NCBI GenBank assembly: GCA_017452335.1
Contig: JAFTMP010000090.1
Location: forward strand, 1-5,085
Direction: 5' to 3'
Length of the DNA: 5,085 nucleotides
Origin: Clostridia bacterium
GTDB lineage: Bacteria; Bacillota; Clostridia; Oscillospirales; CAG-272
The stretch's first letter is position 1; each line of letters begins with the position of its first letter. Below the pieces are notes generated by a model, which did no database searches, was not told the DNA's origin, and was given only the letters and a program-made list of their open reading frames with translations. This document shows, in pieces, positions 1 to 4,667 of the stretch. The translations under genes and the position numbers were made by a program.

Positions 1-330
1 CATCACCACGCCGGGACGGTCGTTGAGGATAAAGCTGTTGCGCACCTGCTTTTCATGAAAAGCGGTGATGTTTTCTTTTGCAAGGCGCAAAACCTGCAAA
101 AATTCCTCGTCTACCTGCGCAAACGCTTCATCTATCTCTTCCTTGCTCACCTGCAGACGCTCCAGCTTGGCGCCGTCAAAGCGGGCGCAGTATTCAAGTA
201 CCGCCTCATCCCCCCGCGCCTTGACATTTTCAATGATCTGCGCCACCGCTTCTTCCACATTCACCTTGGGAATGGCTCTTGCGAAGATCTCGCTGTTTGG
301 CACTTCCCCATATTTCAAAATCTTAATCAT
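1..330 (-). CDS. hisD: Histidinol dehydrogenase, N-terminal part (cut by window edge)
   Basis: Cytoplasmic zinc enzyme that oxidises L-histidinol to L-histidine in two NAD-dependent steps, the end of histidine biosynthesis. Only the first 110 residues are inside the window; the family is usually about 430 residues, so the catalytic core lies beyond the left edge. The visible part matches the HisD N-terminal region: an amphipathic segment ending VKARGDEAVLEYCARFDG (residues 36-53), then VSKEEIDEAF (61-70) and the NITAFHEKQ stretch (87-95). The ATG at 328-330 overlaps the TGA of hisG in an ATGA junction, and a GGAGG box at 337-341 sits six bases upstream. Position directly after hisG in the same operon supports the call. 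No frameshift is seen in the visible part. The identification rests on motif recognition, not an alignment. Confidence 0.93.
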   Translation of the reverse strand, partial: MIKILKYGEVPNSEIFARAIPKVNVEEAVAQIIENVKARGDEAVLEYCARFDGAKLERLQVSKEEIDEAFAQVDEEFLQVLRLAKENITAFHEKQVRNSFILNDRPGVVM

Positions 331-965
331 ACCGCGCCTCCGCACTGTTTTTTCATTTCATCCATGATCCGCGTGATCTGCTCGGTCTTGAATTTGAAGC
401 CTGTTTTGTTGGCAATCAAGCGGGCACTGATGGGAAGGATGGTCTCCTTCACCTCTAAATTGTTTTCTTTTAAGGTGGTACCCGTTTCCACAATGTCCAC
501 GATCACATCGGAAAGCCCCAAAATGGGAGCGATCTCAATGGAGCCGTTTAGATGGATGATATCAATTTCTCTTCCAAGAGAGGCATAATATTCGCTTGCA
601 ATTCTTGAAAACTTGGTTGCAACCCGCAGGGTCTTTGAGGGATCGTCTCTAAAATCCTTCATTGCCGCCACTGCCATACGGCATTTGCCGATATCCAAAT
701 CAAACAGCTCATACACATCGGGACGGTATTCCAGCAGGATATCCTTTCCTGCTACCCCAATATCTGCCGCGCCTCTTTCCACATAAATGGCAACATCGGA
801 GGGCTTGACCCAGAAATAGCGGACACCGCATTCCTCGTTTTCAAAAATCAGCTTTCGATTGCTTTCTTTAATGGAGGGACAGGGAAAGCCCGCCGCTTCA
901 AAAATGGCATATACCTTCTCGCCAAGTCTACCCTTGGGTAAAGCCACGTTAAGTACGTTCTTCAA
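327..965 (-). CDS. hisG: ATP phosphoribosyltransferase catalytic subunit, short form
   Basis: Catalyses the first committed step of histidine synthesis, ATP plus PRPP giving phosphoribosyl-ATP. At 212 residues this is the short HisG form, which lacks the C-terminal ACT-like regulatory domain of the long form (about 290-300 residues). Short HisG is known to need HisZ, encoded just upstream here. Visible landmarks are KGRLG (11-15), the HLNGSIEIAP segment (138-147) and the PRPP-binding stretch VDIVETGTTLKENNL (156-170). The start is TTG at 963-965: an in-frame TGA lies three codons upstream (972-974), so no earlier start is possible. The next in-frame start-like codon, GTG at residue 7, would cut into the first strand. 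A GGGAGG box at 976-981 is ten bases upstream. The gene begins 17 nt inside hisZ and ends in an ATGA overlap with hisD. Confidence 0.96.
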   Translation of the reverse strand: MKNVLNVALPKGRLGEKVYAIFEAAGFPCPSIKESNRKLIFENEECGVRYFWVKPSDVAIYVERGAADIGVAGKDILLEYRPDVYELFDLDIGKCRMAVAAMKDFRDDPSKTLRVATKFSRIASEYYASLGREIDIIHLNGSIEIAPILGLSDVIVDIVETGTTLKENNLEVKETILPISARLIANKTGFKFKTEQITRIMDEMKKQCGGAV

Positions 966-2067
966 GGAGAATCATCCTCCCTTCTTCTAACTTCATCAGT
1001 TTTTTATATCTTAATTTTTCGGGCACTTCTTTTTGTACCTGTACGCTCTGACCGCGGCTCATCAGCTCCTGCGCCCACAGCTTGATGGAGGAAAGAGACT
1101 CCCCCTTTTCATAAATCAGCAACACGTCCACATCATACTTTGCAGAAACTTCCATGCGCTCCAGAGCATCCAAATACACCGCAAAGCCGATAGCTCCCGA
1201 TTTTCTGCCCAGCTTTTCAAGAAGTCTGTCGTATTGTCCTCCGGAAAGCACCCCTGTGGGCACATCCTTGACAAAGCCCTTGAAGACGATGCCGTTATAA
1301 TAATGAATATCATTGATCACCGAGAAGTCAATGCGCAAGAGCTTCTTTGTTTCCTCGTCAAACAGCGCGATGAGCTCTTCTAATTTGGTCAGCGCGCTAA
1401 GATCTGCCACGCCCTCAAAGGTCTCTTTTAATTTAGGCAGTACCGTATCGGGGGTGCCATACAGGGTGATGAGCTTCTTTAATTTTCTTGCCTGCTCTTC
1501 ATTTAGCCCCGCATCCTTGCAAAGCGCCATCAGCTCATGCAGATTTTTTTCCGCAATCAGCGAAAGCGCTCTTGCGCGCAGTTCTGCAGGTACGTTCAAG
1601 CCATCGAAAACTGCGGTGATAAAGCCCAAATGAGAAAGGTCCAGCACGCTTTGGTCGCTGATGAGATATAAGCTCTTTGCCGCCAAAAGAAGGGTTTCGT
1701 AAAGGCAATAATCGTCCACATCACCGATACATTCAAGCCCCACCTGCATGATCTCCTTGTAGCCGTGGCTGCCGCTTGAAACTCTATATACATTCTCATC
1801 ATAATAGACCTTTTGCACCGCCCCTGCGCTGTCCTTGCCGCTCTTGATAATGGACAAGGTCACGTCGGGCTTTAGTGCCATCAATTTGCCGTTGGTGTCG
1901 GTAAAGGTGATCACGCCGTCGGAAATGAGAAAGTCCTTGTTGCGCACATAGAGGTCGTATTCCTCAAATCTGCTCATTTTATAACGGGAGTATCCGTGGT
2001 TGGCATAAAGGTCCCTGAGTGCAAAGGTGACCTTTTCTTCATAGGTTGCCGAAAAACGGGTGTTCAT
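949..2067 (-). CDS. hisZ: ATP phosphoribosyltransferase regulatory subunit, HisRS-like
   Basis: HisZ is a histidyl-tRNA synthetase paralogue that does not charge tRNA. It assembles with short HisG into a hetero-oligomer, activates it and carries the histidine feedback site. The 372-residue protein keeps the class II synthetase fold: LKPDVTLSI (65-73), the motif-2-like region VYRVSSGSHGYKEIMQVGLE (93-112), HYYNGIVFKGF (255-265), GGQYDRLLEKLG (276-287) and GAIGFAVYLDAL (291-302). The RPQ-GRYREF-like charging motif of a true HisRS is absent. After the core only about 70 residues follow, shorter than the HisRS anticodon-binding domain. The ATG at 2065-2067 overlaps the yerC stop as ATGA, with GGAGG at 2075-2079. 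The last 17 nt overlap hisG. Being next to short hisG makes hisZ far likelier than hisS. Confidence 0.95.
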   Translation of the reverse strand: MNTRFSATYEEKVTFALRDLYANHGYSRYKMSRFEEYDLYVRNKDFLISDGVITFTDTNGKLMALKPDVTLSIIKSGKDSAGAVQKVYYDENVYRVSSGSHGYKEIMQVGLECIGDVDDYCLYETLLLAAKSLYLISDQSVLDLSHLGFITAVFDGLNVPAELRARALSLIAEKNLHELMALCKDAGLNEEQARKLKKLITLYGTPDTVLPKLKETFEGVADLSALTKLEELIALFDEETKKLLRIDFSVINDIHYYNGIVFKGFVKDVPTGVLSGGQYDRLLEKLGRKSGAIGFAVYLDALERMEVSAKYDVDVLLIYEKGESLSSIKLWAQELMSRGQSVQVQKEVPEKLRYKKLMKLEEGRMILLEERT

Positions 2068-2357
2068 GCTTCATCCTCCTTTAAACGGTCCAGCGCGATC
2101 TTATATCCGCCGCTTCCGTAAGTGAGACACTTGTTGACACGGCTGATGGTGGCAGTGCTCACGCTCGCTTCCTTGGCGATCTGCTGGTAGTTTTGTCCCT
2201 TTCTCAAAAGGACTGCCACCTGCAGACGCTGTGCCATATCCTGCACTTCCTTGACCGTGCAAAGATCTTCAAAAAAAGCATAGCACTCTTCCCTGCTTTC
2301 CAGGGAAAGAATGGTATCAAAAAGTTGATTGATCGAGTCCGAATGAAAATTGACCAT
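2064..2357 (-). CDS. yerC: YerC/YecD-family TrpR-like transcriptional regulator
   Basis: Small all-helical DNA-binding protein of the Trp-repressor superfamily, 97 residues, about the usual length. An N-terminal helical part (residues 5-35) precedes the family core LCTVKEVQDMAQRLQVAVLL (32-51). A helix-turn-helix follows at about 56-78 (NYQQIAKEASVSTATISRVN is 56-75), then the family's YGSGGY turn (80-85). TrpR-type proteins act as dimers on palindromic DNA. As first gene of the his operon, translationally coupled to hisZ by an ATGA overlap, it is the obvious candidate local repressor, and a dyad sits inside its own promoter. From memory, comparative genomics has proposed this family as a histidine regulator (HisR) in Gram-positive bacteria; this could not be checked here. 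The start is ATG at 2355-2357 with AAAGGA at 2368-2373, ten bases upstream. The effector is inferred, not seen; histidine is likeliest. Confidence 0.9.
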   Translation of the reverse strand: MVNFHSDSINQLFDTILSLESREECYAFFEDLCTVKEVQDMAQRLQVAVLLRKGQNYQQIAKEASVSTATISRVNKCLTYGSGGYKIALDRLKEDEA

Positions 2358-2432
2358 GTTCGTCCGTTCCTTTCAGATTGCTTGTTTCTCTTTTCTATCT
2401 CTCTATCTTCGATGTAACAAAATTGCTTTCCT

Positions 2433-2461
2433 ATATTATCACTTTACTGCGATAAAGTCAA
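2433..2461 (-). promoter_or_regulatory. Sigma-A promoter of the yerC-hisZGD operon
   Basis: On the minus strand a -35 box TTGACT (2456-2461) and a -10 box TAATAT (2433-2438) are separated by exactly 17 bases. A/T-rich tracts lie directly upstream (2466-2495), as in an UP element. Transcription would start near 2426, leaving a 5' leader of about 70 nt. That leader shows no T-box stem, no His-rich leader peptide and no attenuator hairpin, so control probably acts at initiation. Confidence 0.85.
2441..2458. promoter_or_regulatory. Candidate repressor operator inside the his promoter
   Basis: The minus strand reads ACTTTATCGCAGTAAAGT: perfect 6-bp half-sites ACTTTA/TAAAGT around a 6-nt centre whose middle GC pair is also symmetric. 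The dyad starts in the last bases of the -35 box and fills most of the spacer, so a bound dimer would block RNA polymerase. The TrpR-like protein encoded immediately downstream is the first candidate to bind. Symmetry and position are seen directly; the partner is inferred. Confidence 0.7.
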
Positions 2462-2520
2462 GGGCTTTTTCACAATTCTTTCATATTTTTTTATTGCCCT
2501 TTTTTCCACTGAAATAAAGC

Positions 2521-2555
2521 AAAAAAAGGGAGCGCCTGCTTGCCGCAAGCGCTCC
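2521..2555 (-). terminator. Rho-independent terminator of the HEAT-like gene
   Basis: GGAGCGC (2529-2535) and GCGCTCC (2549-2555) form a perfect 7-bp stem. An inner GCTTG/CAAGC pairing is also possible. On the minus strand the hairpin is followed by seven T residues (the A tract 2521-2527). It lies about 40 nt past the stop at 2593 and separates that gene from the his promoter. The other side, CTCTTATTCT on the plus strand, is a poor T tract, so activity is mainly minus-strand. Confidence 0.88.
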
Positions 2556-2592
2556 TCTTATTCTATATCAATTCGTCTGTTTTTCCTGACGT

Positions 2593-2943
2593 TTAGTATT
2601 TTACACAACGGTCAAGCACGGTGTAGAGCCCCAGTGTATGGCTGTCTGTGCTCACGTCATATTCAATGCGCACCTGCTCCAAATCCTCCTCGGTCATCAT
2701 GCCCGAAAGGGTCTTGATGATCTGCACCTCCATGTCTCTGCCCAGATCATAGCGAAACAGTGCGTCCAGCAGCTCCTTTACTGCCTCCTCTTGGTATAGC
2801 CCTCCCAGTGCCTCGCATGCCGCAAGACGCACGGAAAATGCATAATTTGCCACCAGATACCCGCCAAGAGTAGCGGTATCCCGTTCCTTTTTGGCGCGTT
2901 CAATTCTTGCCAGCGCCACAGCTTCAAAATCCTTTTCTCTCAC
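2593..2943 (-). CDS. Small HEAT-repeat-like protein of unknown function
   Basis: A 116-residue, probably cytoplasmic protein with no signal peptide or membrane segment. It is predicted helical. One segment, SVRLAACEALGGLYQEEAVKELLDAL, spanning about residues 37-62, follows the HEAT-repeat pattern (V-R-x-x-A-x-x-A-L-G then a second amphipathic helix). A weaker second unit follows near 70-95 (EVQIIKTLSGMMTEEDLEQV). HEAT repeats are protein-binding scaffolds; the partner is unknown. The start is the GTG at 2941-2943, with a near-ideal AAAGGAGG (2950-2957) six bases upstream. The frame stays open a further 77 codons upstream to an ATG at 3172-3174, but that stretch lacks a good RBS there, is rich in Trp, Cys and basic residues, and looks non-coding. 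The gene has its own terminator and is not part of the his operon. Confidence 0.8.
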   Translation of the reverse strand: MREKDFEAVALARIERAKKERDTATLGGYLVANYAFSVRLAACEALGGLYQEEAVKELLDALFRYDLGRDMEVQIIKTLSGMMTEEDLEQVRIEYDVSTDSHTLGLYTVLDRCVKY

Positions 2944-3229
2944 TTTGTTCCTCCTTTCGTATATCAAAAAGCGTCTGCCGTCCCCATGACGGTGTCTGCT
3001 CTTTGTGCATATAGTATCCCACATCAACATGAATTCTACATCAACCATCGGTGAAAAACAGGTGATATTTTGCTGACGAAAAATATTTTTCCATCGGGAG
3101 AATCCGCCCTTTTTCTTCTTTTGCACCCACCAAAAGCGCTCGGAGCATTGGACAAAAGCATCCTTTTGGAGCAAGGATCCACGCCTTCAAAAGCAAAAAA
3201 TCTGTGATTTTGTTTTCTATTTTTCACTC
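2944..3229. other. Non-coding region between the HEAT-like gene and tRNA-Lys
   Basis: No convincing gene is seen on either strand. Contents: the GTG-proximal RBS; a 5-bp hairpin CCGTC/GACGG (2978-2992) in the presumed leader of the HEAT-like gene; a possible minus-strand -10 box TACTAT (3011-3016) without a matching -35 box; two copies of ACATCAAC (3021-3028 and 3038-3045) 17 bp apart; and three copies of CAAAAGC (3131-3137, 3153-3159, 3188-3194). The minus-strand promoter must lie here but cannot be fixed with confidence. Confidence 0.5.
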
Positions 3230-3274
3230 TTTTTTAAAAAAGTACTTGACATTTTCTCTTTCCTGTGATATGAT
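3230..3274 (+). promoter_or_regulatory. Strong sigma-A promoter of tRNA-Lys
   Basis: TTGACA (3246-3251), 17 bases, then TATGAT (3269-3274). A T6A6 tract (3230-3241) directly upstream resembles an UP element, as expected for a stable-RNA promoter. Predicted start is near 3281, about 20 nt before the tRNA 5' end. Confidence 0.9.
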
Positions 3275-3300
3275 ATTGTGGCTGTCAGGAAGGCAGTGAT

Positions 3301-3376
3301 GCCCCATTAGCTCAGACGGTAGAGCACTTGACTTTTAATCAAGGTGTCCGGAGTTCGAATCTCCGATGGAGCACCA
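3301..3376 (+). tRNA. tRNA-Lys, anticodon UUU
   Basis: Full cloverleaf of 76 nt with encoded CCA (3374-3376). Acceptor stem 3301-3307 pairs with 3366-3372. The D stem is GCTC/GAGC (3310-3313 with 3322-3325). The anticodon stem CTTGA/TCAAG (3327-3331 with 3339-3343) encloses loop CTTTTAA with anticodon TTT at 3334-3336. The variable loop is GTGTC and the T arm is CGGAG-TTCGAAT-CTCCG (3349-3365). The discriminator base is A. The anticodon reads AAA and AAG lysine codons. One oddity: position 3 (C, 3303) faces position 70 (A, 3370), leaving a C-A mismatch in the acceptor stem. GCTCCAT would pair perfectly with the 3' side ATGGAGC. Every other stem is fully paired, so a functional gene is likely. 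Confidence 0.97.
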
Positions 3377-3378
3377 GA

Positions 3379-3412
3379 AAAACGACAAGTTTCAACAGAA
3401 ACTTGTCGTTTT
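3379..3412 (+). terminator. Perfect palindrome just after tRNA-Lys, possible terminator
   Basis: A 15-bp perfect stem AAAACGACAAGTTTC / GAAACTTGTCGTTTT around a four-base AACA loop, starting two bases past the CCA. The right arm ends in only four T residues followed by CAG, so it is a moderate terminator. It may instead be a 3' processing signal or the first hairpin of the adjoining mosaic. Confidence 0.6.
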
Positions 3413-3413
3413 C

Positions 3414-3584
3414 AGTTATATTCGCCCTACGGCGAGTTATATGCACCTTTGGTGCGTGATATTTGCTTCGCAAGTGATATGCCTGCGGGCGTTGGGGGCG
3501 AATATGCTATCATTGAAACCGTAGGTTTCAATATCACATTTTGCCAAGCAAAATATATCACTCCGTCAAAGACGGAATATCACT
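3414..3584. repeat. Mosaic array of seven small hairpins with 7-nt linkers
   Basis: Seven unrelated short hairpins in a row: TCGCC-CTAC-GGCGA (3422-3435), GCACC-TTT-GGTGC (3443-3455), TTGC-TTC-GCAA (3463-3473), GCC-TGCG-GGC (3481-3490), TGAAACC-GTA-GGTTTCA (3514-3530), ATTTTGC-CAA-GCAAAAT (3538-3554) and TCCGTC-AAA-GACGGA (3562-3576). Linkers on the left are GTTATAT (3415-3421, 3436-3442) and GTGATAT (3456-3462, 3474-3480). Linkers on the right are ATATCAC (3531-3537, 3555-3561, 3577-3583), the exact reverse complement of GTGATAT. Left and right linkers can therefore pair with each other, giving a ladder with hairpins on both sides. No coding capacity is credible. It could be a non-autonomous repetitive element or a structured RNA; function unknown. 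Confidence 0.8.
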
Positions 3585-3660
3585 AAAAATAACGGTTAGA
3601 TGAGCGTTCAAAGTCATACACAAACTGTCGAAAATATCTCTTTTATATCCTTTACATAAT

Positions 3661-3709
3661 AAAGAGCACACATTTGCCCTTTCACAAATGTGCGCTCTTT
3701 CGTTTTTTT
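3661..3709 (+). terminator. Strong rho-independent terminator
   Basis: A 16-bp stem (3661-3676 with 3685-3700) with one A-C mismatch, an eight-base loop, then CG and seven T residues (3703-3709). It ends any plus-strand transcript coming from tRNA-Lys through the hairpin mosaic and insulates the promoter at 3728. The opposite side lacks a good T tract. Confidence 0.9.
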
Positions 3710-3727
3710 AATCCCTTTTTAAATTAG

Positions 3728-3756
3728 TTGACAACGCAAACTGTTTCTGCTATACT
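3728..3756 (+). promoter_or_regulatory. Promoter of the membrane/secreted protein pair
   Basis: TTGACA (3728-3733), 17 bases, TATACT (3751-3756), with TG one base before the -10 (extended -10 form). Predicted start is near 3763, giving a leader of about 40 nt before the ATG at 3804. Confidence 0.88.
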
Positions 3757-3767
3757 GTATGCAGAAA
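3744..3767. promoter_or_regulatory. Candidate operator: dyad over the -10 box
   Basis: TTTCTGC (3744-3750) and GCAGAAA (3761-3767) are perfect 7-bp inverted half-sites, 10 nt apart, bracketing the -10 box and the expected start site. Only the right half would be transcribed, so this is better read as a DNA-binding site than an RNA hairpin. The regulator is unknown and no regulator gene is visible beside it. Confidence 0.55.
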
Positions 3768-3803
3768 TAAAAATGCGCTCACCGTGAGCAGAAAGGAGTA
3801 GCC

Positions 3804-4631
3804 ATGAGCCGCTTAAAGCTCAACGCCCGCAAGCCGCCTCTTTCAAAGCTTGACCGTTTTTTATACATATTGATCGGCTCTTGTGCGCTGATCTCCTGTT
3901 TTGCGCTCATCCTCTTTCTTGATTTTAAATTCCCCACTCTCGTTGCGGCAGGACAAGACGAAAAAGCCATTGCAACAAGCGCTCTTCACTGGGGCTTCTT
4001 GTTTCCGGCACCCACCTTGCTCACGGGTTCCATTTGGGTCGCGGCATGTGACCTGATGGGACGAAAGCAACCGATCTTTGGCAACAAGAGCTACAAGCCC
4101 AAGGGCTTTCAACCGCTTCTGCCGGTATATCCTCTGTTTAGCAAAGCATTTCGAGAAAGTCTTTCGAAAAAGAGCAAGGACAAGATCAAGCTCATCCTGC
4201 TGATCCTTCTTGCCGTGGGTACTGTGTTCACAGCCCTCTTCCCGCTGGGTATTTTTCCCCGAAAGACCCTTGATCGCGACAACCGCTTTTGCACCTACAA
4301 CACCCTTAACGAGGTGGTCCATCAAGAGCGCGTGGAAAATACGGAAAAACTGACTATTGAAATTGAGAATTTCCAAAGAAAGGGTCGGGACCGTTACAAT
4401 ATTTCCCTTACCTTTCAGTTTAAAGATCGTTCCTATTCCTTTTTAGACAACGAATTCTTTGGGATGAGTGACCTTGAAACCTTAGAGCACATGCTTTATT
4501 TAAAAAGCCTTTTCAAAGAAGGCGAATACGAAATTTTGCACACCGAACGCATGACAAACCTGTTAGAACGCCAAAACTATTCAAGTAAAGAGCGCGCACT
4601 GGTGTATCAACTTTTTGAATATAACAGTTAA
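3804..4631 (+). CDS. Three-helix membrane protein of unknown function
   Basis: Not recognised as a named family. The 275-residue protein has a basic N-terminus, then three hydrophobic segments: about 19-41 (FLYILIGSCALISCFALILF), about 61-85 (LHWGFLFPAPTLLTGSIWVA, then ACDLM) and about 129-151 (KLILLILLAVGTVFTALFPLGI region). The stretch between helices 2 and 3 is rich in Lys/Arg (KSYKPK, SKKSKDKIK), so by the positive-inside rule it is cytoplasmic. That places the C-terminal domain (about 152-275, charged, mixed strand/helix) outside the cell. The start ATG has AAAGGAG (3792-3798) five bases upstream and a strong promoter behind it. A 36-nt gap without a terminator leads to the next gene, so the two are probably cotranscribed. 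No catalytic motif is visible. The reading frame is intact and uses codons like the rest of the window. Confidence 0.85.
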   Translation: MSRLKLNARKPPLSKLDRFLYILIGSCALISCFALILFLDFKFPTLVAAGQDEKAIATSALHWGFLFPAPTLLTGSIWVAACDLMGRKQPIFGNKSYKPKGFQPLLPVYPLFSKAFRESLSKKSKDKIKLILLILLAVGTVFTALFPLGIFPRKTLDRDNRFCTYNTLNEVVHQERVENTEKLTIEIENFQRKGRDRYNISLTFQFKDRSYSFLDNEFFGMSDLETLEHMLYLKSLFKEGEYEILHTERMTNLLERQNYSSKERALVYQLFEYNS

Positions 4632-4637
4632 CCCCCG

Positions 4638-4667
4638 AAAGGATGCTCCACCGAGCAACAAGCATTT
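4638..4667 (+). promoter_or_regulatory. Ribosome binding site with hairpin before the start codon
   Basis: The only good Shine-Dalgarno before the ATG at 4668 is AAAGGA (4638-4643), 24 bases away and too far to work linearly. Between them TGCTC-CACC-GAGCA (4644-4657) can fold into a 5-bp hairpin, leaving a ten-base spacer. Phage T4 gene 38 is a known precedent for a hairpin that bridges such a gap. Weak purine-rich bases closer to the ATG are a poor alternative. Confidence 0.45.

Noticed and set aside
55..588. Open frames on the plus strand opposite hisD and hisG
   Set aside because: They are antisense shadows of conserved his genes with no RBS or family resemblance.
949..2067. hisS (true histidyl-tRNA synthetase) for the HisRS-like gene
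   Set aside because: It is too short, lacks the charging motif and a full anticodon-binding domain, and sits directly before a short-form hisG, which requires hisZ.
2358..2426. T-box riboswitch or His leader-peptide attenuator ahead of the his operon
   Set aside because: The leader is only about 70 nt, has no T-box sequence, no His codon run and no terminator hairpin.
2460..2501. AAGGGC/GCCCTT inverted repeat with T-rich flanks as a plus-strand terminator
   Set aside because: Only 6 bp with a 30-nt loop and no plus-strand gene upstream; most likely chance in A/T-rich DNA.
2978..2992. CCGTC/GACGG hairpin in the presumed leader of the HEAT-like gene as a regulatory element
   Set aside because: A 5-bp stem alone, without an anti-terminator or RBS pairing, is too weak to call.
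2944..3174. N-terminal extension of the HEAT-like gene to an ATG at 3174
   Set aside because: The extra 77 residues have low-complexity, Trp/Cys/basic-rich composition, no good RBS at that ATG, and would read through the likely promoter region. The GTG at 2943 has a near-perfect RBS.
3414..3584. CRISPR array reading of the regularly spaced linkers
   Set aside because: The constant units are only 7 nt and switch orientation midway; the intervening parts are palindromes, not spacers; no cas genes are present.
3344..3586. 80-codon open frame on the plus strand from inside tRNA-Lys through the hairpin mosaic
   Set aside because: It starts within the tRNA, has no RBS and simply translates the hairpin array.
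3861..4376. 171-codon open frame antisense to the membrane protein gene
   Set aside because: No RBS or promoter, atypical composition, and the opposite strand has a strong promoter, a good RBS and plausible membrane helices.
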